From NCBI GenBank assembly GCA_021819525.1, contig JAKAQW010000017.1, positions 1 through 37,277 on the forward strand: 37,277 nucleotides of DNA. The letters are read 5' to 3'. The stretch is from Actinomycetes bacterium. GTDB taxonomy: Bacteria > Actinomycetota > Acidimicrobiia > Acidimicrobiales > UBA8190. A model generated the notes under the pieces. The model was not told the DNA's origin. It made no database searches and saw nothing but the letters and a program-made list of their open reading frames with translations. The position numbers and the translations under genes are program-made. Below are positions 17,360-25,252 of this stretch, one piece after another; the stretch's first letter is position 1; every line of letters starts with the position of its first letter.

Positions 17360-17450
17360 CGAAGCGGTCTTCGTGTATTAGTATTCGTATCGAACAGGAT
17401 CGGCATGCCAGCTGGGCATGCGCGGCGCAGGCAGAGAGGAGACATCGAGA
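17360..17450. promoter_or_regulatory. divergent promoter region, DUF6671 / enoyl reductase
   Basis: The stretch GTGTATTAGTATTCGTATCG (17374-17393) is unusually AT-rich for the window and could hold -10 elements for both directions. A hairpin CGAAG-CGGT-CTTCG (17360-17373) abuts the DUF6671 start. A GAGGAG lies upstream of the chosen reductase GTG. No known operator was recognised. Confidence 0.3.
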
Positions 17451-18251
17451 GTGCTGAGCGGGAAGCGGTTGCTCGTGAGCGGCGTCGCGACCAGCGACAG
17501 CATCGCTGCCGTGGTGGTGGAGCGTGCTCTTCGAGCCGGCGCCGAAGTCCTGGTAGCTGCGTATCCGAGAGATGTGCCCGCCGCGCAAGAAGTGCTGTCG
17601 GCCTTGGCCGCTCCGCCGGCAGTGGTGGCGCTGGACGCGACGAGCGAAGGCGACCTGAGCGCGTTGGAGGAGGACCTGCGCCGACGCTGGGGGCGACTCG
17701 ACGGCGCGCTGCACGCCATCGCGTTCGCGCCGCGAGCCGCTCTTGCCAGCGTGATGGACACTCCGGCCGGCGACGTCGAGATGGCCATGCGCACGAGCGT
17801 GTGGACCTACGCGGCGTTCGGGCGGCTGCTTCGCCGGCTGGCTCCGCCCTCGGGTGCGAGCTTGGTAGGCCTGGACTTCGACAGCGCCCGAGCATGGCCG
17901 GTGTACAACTGGATGGGCCCGTGCAAGGCCGCGCTGCGCTCTTTGAACGGGTACCTCGCGCGAGATCTCGGTGCGACAGGCGTGCGGGCGAACCTGGTAG
18001 CCGCTGGGCCGCTTCGGACCCGGGCGGCCTCGGGCATCCCCGACTTCGAGGTGCTGGTGGATCGCTGGAACCGCCAGGCACCCCTGGCTTGGGACCCTAC
18101 GGACGCGTCCTCGGTAGCCGACGCTATCTGCTTCCTCCTGTCGGACCTCGCCCGGGCGATCACCGGAGAGGTGCTTCATGTGGACGGCGGAGCCCACGCG
18201 ATGGCCACCTGCCTAGAGGTTCCCCCGGTCGAGATGCAGGCGACGAGCTGA
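17451..18251 (+). CDS. FabI/InhA-type enoyl-[ACP] reductase (SDR family)
   Basis: A 266-residue NADH-dependent short-chain dehydrogenase fold. GKRLLVSGVATSDSIAAVVV is the FabI/InhA variant of the dinucleotide-binding loop, and WGRLDGALHAIAFAPRAAL, SGASLVGLDFDSARAWPV and YNWMGPCKAAL supply the YxxxMxxxK catalytic motif. NLVAAGPLRTRAASGIP and TGEVLHVDGG follow as in actinobacterial InhA. It performs the last reduction of fatty-acid elongation. GTG at 17451 was chosen because homologues begin with M-L-x-GKRLL and GAGGAG lies upstream; ATG at 17418 would add 11 unlike residues. No fabG partner is adjacent. Confidence 0.85.
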   Translation: MLSGKRLLVSGVATSDSIAAVVVERALRAGAEVLVAAYPRDVPAAQEVLSALAAPPAVVALDATSEGDLSALEEDLRRRWGRLDGALHAIAFAPRAALASVMDTPAGDVEMAMRTSVWTYAAFGRLLRRLAPPSGASLVGLDFDSARAWPVYNWMGPCKAALRSLNGYLARDLGATGVRANLVAAGPLRTRAASGIPDFEVLVDRWNRQAPLAWDPTDASSVADAICFLLSDLARAITGEVLHVDGGAHAMATCLEVPPVEMQATS

Positions 18252-18260
18252 AAGGCTGGC

Positions 18261-18605
18261 TCAAGAAGCGGCAGATCTCCGACGCCGCGGTGGCCCGAGC
18301 CCGGCGACGAGACGGAGGAGCTCGCCGATGCTGTGGGGCTGTTCGACGGGGTGGCGCAGCGGTCGATCGGGATTGATCTCGTAGTGGTTCCGGCGGCCGA
18401 CCCGGGTGCGCGTCACGTAGCCCTCGCCCACGAGATCGGCGATGATCGCTTGGGCGGCACGCTCGGTGATCCCGACACGGGCAGCGATGTCGCGGCCGCG
18501 GACTCCCGGGTCGCTGGCGATGCAGACGAGCACGTGGCCGTGATTGGTGAGGAACGTCCAGCTCGGCCTCGCCGCGTCCTCCGGCTCTTCGTTTCGGAGC
18601 GCCAT
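18261..18605 (-). CDS. winged-helix (MarR-like) regulator divergent from dab operon
   Basis: A 114-residue DNA-binding protein. FLTNHGHVLVCIASDPGVRG, RDIAARVGITERAAQAIIAD and LVGEGYVTRTRVGRRNHYEI, NPDRPLRHPVE form a winged helix with a basic wing, a pattern seen in small MarR/ArsR-like regulators of Actinomycetota. ATG at 18605; the frame continues upstream but overlaps the dab control region and is not conserved in appearance. Its divergent position 170 bases from dabB makes it the likely regulator of the bicarbonate-accumulation genes. DAB loci in other bacteria are often next to LysR-type regulators, so this type is worth noting. Confidence 0.78.
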   Translation of the reverse strand: MALRNEEPEDAARPSWTFLTNHGHVLVCIASDPGVRGRDIAARVGITERAAQAIIADLVGEGYVTRTRVGRRNHYEINPDRPLRHPVEQPHSIGELLRLVAGLGPPRRRRSAAS

Positions 18606-18673
18606 GTGCCCGATAGTAGCTCGCTTCGTGAAACAGCGGTCGGGTTCCAGGCACGGGCGGCTGAGCAGGAAAC

Positions 18674-18721
18674 TTGCCGACTGGCCAAGATACGCTCTAG
18701 GATTCACGATATGGAAATCGT
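18674..18721 (+). promoter_or_regulatory. dab operon control region with inverted repeat
   Basis: TTGCCG (18674-18679) and TAGGAT (18698-18703) are spaced 18 bases apart and could be a -35/-10 pair. Just downstream ACGAT and ATCGT (18706-18710, 18717-18721) form an inverted repeat that may bind the divergent regulator. The 11-mer TCTAGGATTCA (18696-18706) is also present in the furA operator region (13397-13407). Assignment rests on spacing and symmetry only. Confidence 0.35.
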
Positions 18722-18778
18722 AGCTATCGGTAAGCCCCTTGTCGGGAGCGAGCCGTCGACGCTTGGCGAGGAGGGGCA

Positions 18779-20386
18779 GTGAGAGAGACGCTCGGTGAGC
18801 TGTGCCTGGCCGGTGCAGTGGTCGCCCCGCTGCTGGGCGCTGCCGTGTCGGCCGCCGGCGGGCGAGCGCCGGGTCGGGGGCAGCGGGCAGCGGCTGGTCT
18901 TGGATGGGTGTCGGCGCTGCTTGCACTGGTGACGGCTGGGTTGGTCGTGCTGGGTGGACCGTTGGTCGCAGCAGTGGACGAAGCGAACGGTCAGGTGCTG
19001 GTCGGTCTGTGGGCGAACCAGCTGACGGTCATCTTGATGGTCCTGGTCTGTGTGGTCGGGGCTGTGGTGCAGAGCTTCTCGCTTCGCTACCTCCAGGGGG
19101 ACCGCACGGCGCGCCGGTTCTTCGCGGCAGCGAACGTGGTGGTGGGCGCGATGGCAGTCGTGTGCACGTCGGCGACCGTGACGGTGCTGGTCGCAGGCTG
19201 GCTGGCTGCCGGGACGGCGTTCCTCGTGGTGCTCGGGTGCCGCCGGGATCTTCCGGGGGTGCGGGCGGCGACACGGCGCGCGTGGCGGATGTTCGCGGCC
19301 GGTGACCTGGCACTGGTCGCTGCGGCGATCGTCGTGTGGGTCCGAGACGGGAACGTCGACTTGGTCTCCGCAGGTGCACTTCGGGGAGCGACTGCGCACC
19401 TGGGTGGCCTGACGGTGTTGGTCGCGCTCCTCGTCGCCGTGGCTGCCCTGACCCGCTCCGCCCAGGGCCTGCTCGGGAGATGGCTCCCCGGCACGGTGTC
19501 GGCGCCGACCCCGACGTCCGCACTGCTGCACGCCGGAGTGGTGAACGGCGGCGGCATCCTCCTGGTTCGCCTCGGGGTGCTGGCCGGCGGTTCGTCGCTG
19601 GCCATGGTGGGGACCTTCGCCGTAGCCGGGCTCACCGCGACGGTCGCGACGGTGGTCATGACCCACAAGGCAGATGTGAAGGGCACCTTGGTGTTCTCGA
19701 CCATGGGCCAGATGGGTTTCATGGTCGCCGAGTGCGCGGTGGGCGCCTACCTCGCCGCGGTCGTGCACCTGATCGGCCACGCTTTGTACAAGGCAACGCT
19801 GTTCTTCGGGTCGGGCTCACAGGTACCTCGCGGTGGCGTTGCTCCGGTCGCGCCCGCCATCGTGGTGCCGACGCTTGTCCGCGCGGCAGCTACCGTGGCC
19901 ACGACGGCGCTGACCGTGGGCGCGATGGCAGCCATCCCGGGGGTGCTCGCGCATCGTGGCGCCGCGGTGCTGCTCGTCTTCGCTGCGGCGACGGTCGCTA
20001 CGGCATCGTGGTCGTGGTGGGGTCGGCCCCCGGCTTCGGCCCGCTTGATGGTCTCGTGGGCGACGGCGCTCCTCGTCGCAGGCACGCTCTACGGGCTGGT
20101 GCTCGCCGTGCTGGGACGCTGGGTCGCCCCGGCGCTTCCCGCGGCCGGCGCCGGAACGCTCAGCCCGTGGTGGCTGGCTGTCGTGGCGGGAGCGGGCATC
20201 GTGGCGGCCGCTTTGACCCGGCTGCCCTCTGCGAAGCGTCGTCTGACAGCGATCCTGGTCAATGCTGGCGCGGCGCCGGGCTTGCTCGAAGCGCGGGGGG
20301 AACGAGGGCAAGGAGGCAGCGCCCGGATAGCGGTAGCCGGGTACACCCCCGAGCTCGCAGGCTCATGGGAGGAGAGCGCAGCGTGA
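18779..20386 (+). CDS. dabB: DabB, membrane subunit of inorganic carbon accumulation complex
   Basis: A 535-residue membrane protein of the NuoL/M antiporter superfamily, the DabB (PF00361-type) partner of DabA. Family signatures are GRWLPGTVSAPTPTSALLHA, GVVNGGGILLVRLGVLAG, MTHKADVKGTLVFSTMGQMG and HLIGHALYKATLFFGSGS. By family knowledge DabB is thought to supply cation-gradient energy so that DabA traps CO2 as bicarbonate. GTG at 18779 has GGAGGGGC just upstream. It overlaps dabA by GTGA. The similarity to hydrogenase subunits such as hycQ is superfamily-level; the partner DUF2309 gene decides the call. Confidence 0.92.
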   Translation: MRETLGELCLAGAVVAPLLGAAVSAAGGRAPGRGQRAAAGLGWVSALLALVTAGLVVLGGPLVAAVDEANGQVLVGLWANQLTVILMVLVCVVGAVVQSFSLRYLQGDRTARRFFAAANVVVGAMAVVCTSATVTVLVAGWLAAGTAFLVVLGCRRDLPGVRAATRRAWRMFAAGDLALVAAAIVVWVRDGNVDLVSAGALRGATAHLGGLTVLVALLVAVAALTRSAQGLLGRWLPGTVSAPTPTSALLHAGVVNGGGILLVRLGVLAGGSSLAMVGTFAVAGLTATVATVVMTHKADVKGTLVFSTMGQMGFMVAECAVGAYLAAVVHLIGHALYKATLFFGSGSQVPRGGVAPVAPAIVVPTLVRAAATVATTALTVGAMAAIPGVLAHRGAAVLLVFAAATVATASWSWWGRPPASARLMVSWATALLVAGTLYGLVLAVLGRWVAPALPAAGAGTLSPWWLAVVAGAGIVAAALTRLPSAKRRLTAILVNAGAAPGLLEARGERGQGGSARIAVAGYTPELAGSWEESAA

Positions 20387-22947
20387 ACAGCGAAGAACCG
20401 GTCACCTCCCGAGCTCGACTGCTCGCGCAGGTCGAAGAGGCGGCGCGCGTGATCGGCCCGCTGTGGCCGCTCTCCACCTTCATCGCGGTGAACCCGCTAT
20501 GGGACCTGCGCCACATGTCCTTTCACGACGCCGTCGAGCACGCGGTCCAAGTGCTCGGCATCGGCGGGTACCCGTCGCCAGCACTGTTCGCCGAGGCCTA
20601 CGCCGACCGGCGAGTCGTCGGAGCCGATCTGCGAGCTGTCCTCGACAGCCATGTCGCCTCAGGGCATGGGGCCAGCACGAGCACCGAGCCCGAGGTCCGT
20701 CCCAGCTCGAAGACGCCACGGGTACGCACCGCTGCCGAGCGCCACGACGATCTCTTCGGGACCCAGATCGCAGCGACCGTCGACCGAGAAGTCGCCAAGT
20801 GGTGCGCCGCCTACGTCACGGGCATCTTGCCCGACGAACCCGCCGGCGGCTTCTACGCCGCCTGGTGTGACGTCGTCGTCTTCGACCCCGCGTCACGCGC
20901 CATTGCCGGGTCGGCGGGCCGCAAGCGCCTCGCCGAGATGGGAGCGGATCCCGAGGACGCGATCCTCGCGTGCTTCGAGCTCCTCGACGTGGCCGACGAC
21001 GAGCGGGTCCCCGAGCTCGCTCGCCATCTCGCTCGCATGCCCGGGTGGGCTGGGCACGCCAAGTGGCGCTCGCGTTGGGCCGCCGCGGGCCATCGCGGCG
21101 CAGCCCTTCACCTGGTCGACTACCTCGCCGTCAGGCTCTGCTACGAGGCGGTGCTCGTGCGGATCGCTACCAGCGGCGACCTATGGCGGCGCGCTCAGGA
21201 GCACGACAGGCTGCCCGGAGGGTCGAAGAGCACGAACCACGCCGCGCAGGACGACGAGACCCGACCAGGACGCCGCGCCGTTGGCCGCTTGCCCGATGAC
21301 GTAGAGAAGCGGCTCTCTCGCCTCGAAGCCACCGACGTCGCACGGGTCTGGCTCGCTGCCTATGAGGGGCACTACCGCGACTGGCTGCTCGCGACGCTGG
21401 AGCGGCGCGACGGGGCTGCCCTGGGCACCTCCCGAGCGCGCCCTGAAGCACAGGCAGTCTTCTGCATCGACGTACGCTCCGAAGGACTGCGCCGCCACCT
21501 CGAGGACAGCGGTCGCTACGAGACGCTCGGGTTCGCCGGGTTCTTCGCGCTGCCGGTGCGTTACCGGGGCTGGGGAGCCGCCGAGACGGTCGATCTCTGC
21601 CCGGTGCTGGTCCGGCCGAGCACGGAGATCGCAGAGCGACCGGTCACCGGATCTCGCCAGGCTGGCGATCGCCAGCTGGTCGGCAGGCAGGCGGTCGCCG
21701 CCGCCCGGAGCGCGTTCGACAGCTCGAGGAAAGGAGCCTTGTCCCCGTTCATCCTCGCCGAGGCCAGTGGGTTCTTCGCTGCGCCGATTGCCGTCGCGAA
21801 GACGCTGTTCCCCGCCCGATACCAGTCACTGAGGCACTGGGCCCGGCGGATGCTCGCACCGCCCTGTGCCACGGTCGTCGACGCGGATCCCGCGGCGGGT
21901 GCGATGAGCGACGAGGAGCAGGCGCTGTTCGCCGAGGCCGCGCTCACCACCATGGGACTCACTCGCGACTTCGCCTCCGTGGTGCTGCTCTGCGGGCACG
22001 GCAGCACGACGGAGAACAACCCCTATGCCTCCTCGCTCGACTGTGGCGCCTGCGGCGGCAACAGGGGCGGACCGAGCGCCCGCGCGGCTGCCGCGATCTT
22101 GAACCGGCAAGCTACGCGCCACCTGCTTGCCGAGCGAGGCATCGTCGTGCCCGAAGACACCGTGTTCGTCGCCGGCGAGCACGATACCGCCACCGACACA
22201 GTCACCGTGCTCGACGCCCATCTGGTCCCCCCGGGCCATCGCGACACGGTCGTCGCACTGCAGTCGGCATTGGACCGCGCCGGCGCGGCCACGGCGGCAG
22301 AGCGACTTTCGCGCCTGCCGGGGGGCGACAGCCTCGGGCACGCGACCTTGCCCAGGGGACGTGCCGCCGATTGGGCCCAAGTCCGTCCCGAGTGGGGGCT
22401 GGCCCGCAACGCCGCGTTCATCGTTGCTCCCCGCACGGTGACTGCAGGCGTGGACTTGGGGTGCCGATGCTTCTTGCACTCCTATGATGCCGGGATCGAC
22501 GCCGACGGCGTCGCGTTGGAGACGATCCTCACCGCCCCTATGGTCGTGGCGCACTGGATCAACGCCCAGTACTACTTCTCCACCGTCGACCCCGACGTCC
22601 TCTCCGCCGGAGACAAGACCGCCCACAACATCGTCGGTGGGATCGGCGTGGTCCAAGGCGCCGGCGGGGACCTGCGAGCAGGTCTGCCGCTGCAGTCCAT
22701 CTTCGACGGCGACAGTGCCTATCACGAGCCGATGCGGCTGCTCGTCGTGGTCCAAGCTCCCCTGAGCCTGCTGGACGGCGTCGTCGCTCGCAACCCCGTG
22801 CTGCGCGAGCTCTTCGACGGGCAGTGGGTGCACCTGGCGGCACGCGAGGACGAGAGCGACGACTGGAAGATCCGTCAGCCTGACGGCAGCTGGGAGCGTT
22901 GGACACCGGCTGCAACCCGCACCAAGGAGGCGAGTGCTCATGGATGA
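20383..22947 (+). CDS. dabA: DabA, DUF2309 carbonic-anhydrase-like subunit
   Basis: An 854-residue cytoplasmic DUF2309 protein. The beta-carbonic-anhydrase-like zinc residues known from Halothiobacillus DabA (Cys351, Asp353, His524, Cys539) line up with C361 and D363 in FCIDVRSEGLRRHLE and with H539 and C554 in CGHGSTTENNPYASSLDCGA; the 15-residue spacing of the last two is identical. WPLSTFIAVNPLWDLRH at the N-terminus is also family-typical. It hydrates CO2 to bicarbonate vectorially with DabB. GTG at 20383 overlaps the dabB stop and has GGAGGAG upstream; the frame extends much further upstream only as shadow of dabB. Confidence 0.94.
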   Translation: MNSEEPVTSRARLLAQVEEAARVIGPLWPLSTFIAVNPLWDLRHMSFHDAVEHAVQVLGIGGYPSPALFAEAYADRRVVGADLRAVLDSHVASGHGASTSTEPEVRPSSKTPRVRTAAERHDDLFGTQIAATVDREVAKWCAAYVTGILPDEPAGGFYAAWCDVVVFDPASRAIAGSAGRKRLAEMGADPEDAILACFELLDVADDERVPELARHLARMPGWAGHAKWRSRWAAAGHRGAALHLVDYLAVRLCYEAVLVRIATSGDLWRRAQEHDRLPGGSKSTNHAAQDDETRPGRRAVGRLPDDVEKRLSRLEATDVARVWLAAYEGHYRDWLLATLERRDGAALGTSRARPEAQAVFCIDVRSEGLRRHLEDSGRYETLGFAGFFALPVRYRGWGAAETVDLCPVLVRPSTEIAERPVTGSRQAGDRQLVGRQAVAAARSAFDSSRKGALSPFILAEASGFFAAPIAVAKTLFPARYQSLRHWARRMLAPPCATVVDADPAAGAMSDEEQALFAEAALTTMGLTRDFASVVLLCGHGSTTENNPYASSLDCGACGGNRGGPSARAAAAILNRQATRHLLAERGIVVPEDTVFVAGEHDTATDTVTVLDAHLVPPGHRDTVVALQSALDRAGAATAAERLSRLPGGDSLGHATLPRGRAADWAQVRPEWGLARNAAFIVAPRTVTAGVDLGCRCFLHSYDAGIDADGVALETILTAPMVVAHWINAQYYFSTVDPDVLSAGDKTAHNIVGGIGVVQGAGGDLRAGLPLQSIFDGDSAYHEPMRLLVVVQAPLSLLDGVVARNPVLRELFDGQWVHLAAREDESDDWKIRQPDGSWERWTPAATRTKEASAHG

Positions 22948-23266
22948 AACCTGGGGATTGACGCAGATGACCAGAGTGGAGGTCGTGGTCAACGGCGAAG
23001 ACGTGGCGGTGGTGACCGAGCTGTTCTCCGAGGTCGGCGCCAAAGGCTTCACCGCCTTCTCCAACGTGTCGGGTCTTGGCCACAGCGGTCTGCATCAGGG
23101 GCGGCTGCTGTTCAACGAACGCAGCGCCCTAACCTTCCTCACGGTGGTGCTACCCGCCGAGCGGGCCGGCGCGCTGCTCGAAGGTCTCCGAGACCTGCTC
23201 GAGGAGCGCTCGGGAGTCATGCTCGTCTCCGACACCTGGGTGAGCCGCCCGGAGTACTTCCGGTGA
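22940..23266 (+). CDS. P-II-like protein of the dab operon
   Basis: A 108-residue small alpha/beta protein resembling the P-II-like family found beside carbon-uptake genes (SbtB/CPII group). TRVEVVVNGEDVAVVTELFS, EVGAKGFTAFSNVSGLGHSG and a late VMLVSDTWVSRPEYF correspond to the first strand-helix unit, the T-loop region and the C-terminal strand. The uridylylation tyrosine of classic GlnB is not apparent, and there is no C-terminal CGxxC of CPII. ATG at 22940 overlaps the dabA stop and has AAGGAGG at 22924-22930; a GTG at 22934 would be too close. It may sense adenine nucleotides or bicarbonate and gate DabAB. Confidence 0.8.
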   Translation: MDETWGLTQMTRVEVVVNGEDVAVVTELFSEVGAKGFTAFSNVSGLGHSGLHQGRLLFNERSALTFLTVVLPAERAGALLEGLRDLLEERSGVMLVSDTWVSRPEYFR

Positions 23267-23408
23267 CGTCCACCACGCGCCTGGCGGGTGCTGCAGGTGG
23301 CTGCTTCGCGAGGCCCGCTCAGGCGCCGACGATCCCGGCTGGTGAGCGAAGGCCCGGAGACAAGCCCGAGGCGCTGGACTCAGGTCACTACCAGAGAGGA
23401 GATCGACG

Positions 23409-24059
23409 ATGACCGATGTCTTCCTCGTGCGTCATGGGGAAACCCTGTGGCACGATGAGAACCGCTACGCTGGTCAAAGCGATGTCGAGCTCAGCCACCG
23501 AGGCCGTGAGCAAGCTCAGGCCCTTGCCACCTGGGCTGCCGAAGCGGAGTTGGATGCCCTTTGGTGCTCAGGGCTCCGCCGATCGCGAGAGACCGCCATG
23601 CCCTGTGCCGAAGCGTCGGGTTTGGAGGTGAAGGCGGACTCCAGGTTGGATGAGATCGGGTTCGGGCAAGCAGAGGGTCTCACTTCCCAGGAGATGCGCC
23701 GCCGGTTCCCGCGCGAGCTGGATGCCTTTCATGCCGACCCGATCGAGCACCCGCTTCCCGGTGGCGAGGATCCTCGTGTCGCGACAGCACGTGGCATAGC
23801 GTGCCTAGCCGAGATCACGGAGGAATTCCCGCTGGGACGGGTCCTGGTCGTGACGCACAACTCGCTGATCCGCCTCATGTTGTGCCAGCTTCTCGGGATC
23901 CCGCTGGCCGAGTACCGCAGCCGCTTCCCTTCCATCCGCAACTGCGCCGTCAACGAGATCCATTTCCTTGCGGGCAACCACGCGGTGCTGCGACGGTTCA
24001 ACGCCCCGCTGATCGAGCAGCACGCCTTGGGTCAGGAGGTAGCAGACTGCACCCGATGA
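23409..24059 (+). CDS. histidine phosphatase (phosphoglycerate mutase-like) family
   Basis: A 216-residue branch-1 histidine phosphatase. FLVRHGETLWHDENRYAGQS carries the phospho-accepting RHG histidine. CSGLRRSRETAMPCAEASGL holds the second arginine, DEIGFGQAEGLTSQEM the acid, and VLVVTHNSLIRLMLCQLLGI the second catalytic histidine. ATG at 23409 is preceded by GAGGAG at good spacing. The closest functional classes are broad (alpha-ribazole phosphatase, sugar or nucleotide phosphatase), so no symbol is given. Its stop overlaps the start of the Sua5-type gene (ATGA). It may be an extension of the dab transcript or begin a new unit after the 140-base gap. Confidence 0.85.
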   Translation: MTDVFLVRHGETLWHDENRYAGQSDVELSHRGREQAQALATWAAEAELDALWCSGLRRSRETAMPCAEASGLEVKADSRLDEIGFGQAEGLTSQEMRRRFPRELDAFHADPIEHPLPGGEDPRVATARGIACLAEITEEFPLGRVLVVTHNSLIRLMLCQLLGIPLAEYRSRFPSIRNCAVNEIHFLAGNHAVLRRFNAPLIEQHALGQEVADCTR

Positions 24060-25144
24060 CGGGGAACGCGAACAGCCATGTGGATGCCCGGCGGGCTCAT
24101 GTGGGTACGGATGGAGGTGTGGAGCACGGCGGGCCGCGCGGTGCGCCTCGTACCGGCGGCGATGAGCCCCGGGTGGTCAACACGAGCCACCGGTCGATCA
24201 GGCTGGCGGTCCGCATGTTGCTGGCTGGCCGGCTGGTCGCGGTGCCCACCGAGACCGTTTACGGCCTCGCCGCCGACGCGTCCAACCCGGATGCTGTCGC
24301 GCGTGTCTTCGCCGCCAAGGGTCGTCCCACCGACCATCCCCTGATCGTGCACGTGGGCAGCGCGGCGGGCTTGGCGAGCTGGGCCCGACGCATCCCGCCT
24401 CAGGCCTCACGCCTGGCCGACGCGTTCTGGCCGGGTCCCCTCACGATAGTCCTCGAGCGGCGCCGGTCGGTGCTCGACGCGGTTACCGGCGGGCAGGATA
24501 CTGTCGCGCTGCGCGTGCCCGCGCACCCGGTCGCCCAGCGGCTCCTCGGGGCCTTCGGCGGCGGCCTGGCAGCCCCATCAGCCAACCGTTTCGGTCGTGT
24601 GAGCCCGACGACCGCGAGCGACGTGTGCGCGGAGCTTGGTGGCGCGGTCGACCTGGTCGTAGACGGCGGGCCGTGTGAGGTAGGCGTCGAGTCGACCATC
24701 GTCGCGTTCGACGGGGAAGACGTCGCGATCCTGCGACCAGGTGGCGTGAGCTCCGAGGCGATCGCTCGTGTGCTCGGGCGCCCGGCGACGGCGATGGCGT
24801 CAGGCCGGGTGAGGGCCCCTGGAACGTTGCTCTCGCACTACGCCCCGGCGACCCCGCTGGAGCTGTGCTGCGATGACCGAGCCGCGCCCCGTGCCGCGAA
24901 GCTCGTGTCGTGTGGTTGGCGGGTGGGCGTGCTTTCGTTGACGAGGACCGAGGTCCCAGGGGCGGCCGTGACGTGGGACGCCGGGGGTGATATCGCCGTC
25001 TTCGCCCGGTCGCTCTACCGGTGGCTGCGCCGAGCCGACGCCGAGGCGCTCGATGTCCTTGTCGTCGCGCTACCCCCCGACGAGGGGCTCGGCGTTGCCG
25101 TCAGAGACCGTCTGCGCCGCGCCGCGCACCGGCCTGGCTCGTGA
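24056..25144 (+). CDS. L-threonylcarbamoyladenylate synthase (Sua5-type)
   Basis: A 362-residue Sua5/YrdC/YciO-family enzyme that makes threonylcarbamoyl-AMP from threonine, bicarbonate and ATP for the t6A37 modification of tRNAs. SIRLAVRMLLAGRLVAVPTE, TVYGLAADASNPDAVARVFA, AKGRPTDHPLIVHVG and AAPSANRFGRVSPTTASDV are the YrdC core, and PGTLLSHYAPATPLEL begins the C-terminal Sua5 domain. ATG at 24056 overlaps the phosphatase stop; its first ~38 residues are unconserved, and a GTG near 24173 would give a more typical N-terminus. Bicarbonate as a substrate gives a possible link with the dab genes upstream. Confidence 0.88.
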   Translation: MTGNANSHVDARRAHVGTDGGVEHGGPRGAPRTGGDEPRVVNTSHRSIRLAVRMLLAGRLVAVPTETVYGLAADASNPDAVARVFAAKGRPTDHPLIVHVGSAAGLASWARRIPPQASRLADAFWPGPLTIVLERRRSVLDAVTGGQDTVALRVPAHPVAQRLLGAFGGGLAAPSANRFGRVSPTTASDVCAELGGAVDLVVDGGPCEVGVESTIVAFDGEDVAILRPGGVSSEAIARVLGRPATAMASGRVRAPGTLLSHYAPATPLELCCDDRAAPRAAKLVSCGWRVGVLSLTRTEVPGAAVTWDAGGDIAVFARSLYRWLRRADAEALDVLVVALPPDEGLGVAVRDRLRRAAHRPGS

Positions 25145-25217
25145 CCACCGGGATGCTGCAGCCGGGCTGTCGCAGCGTGGCCCGGGCGATGAGCAGGAGC
25201 GGCGAACACGAGGTCCT

Positions 25218-25234
25218 GCCGGCTTGTCGCCGGC
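25218..25234. terminator. hairpin between convergent genes
   Basis: GCCGGC, a 5-base loop TTGTC, and GCCGGC form a perfect six-pair stem between the convergent Sua5-type gene and ilvD. No T-run follows on either strand, so it is a possible but unproven terminator. Confidence 0.4.
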
Positions 25235-25252
25235 CCAACCCATGTCGTCTGG

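Noticed and set aside
18606-18926. N-terminal extension of the winged-helix regulator
   Set aside because: The open frame upstream of ATG 18605 runs through the dab promoter region and into dabB antisense, and does not look like protein.
23267-23408. Possible riboswitch ahead of the histidine phosphatase
   Set aside because: Some purine-rich blocks recall cobalamin-type leaders, but no conserved core such as the B12 box could be found, and the downstream gene gives only a weak reason.
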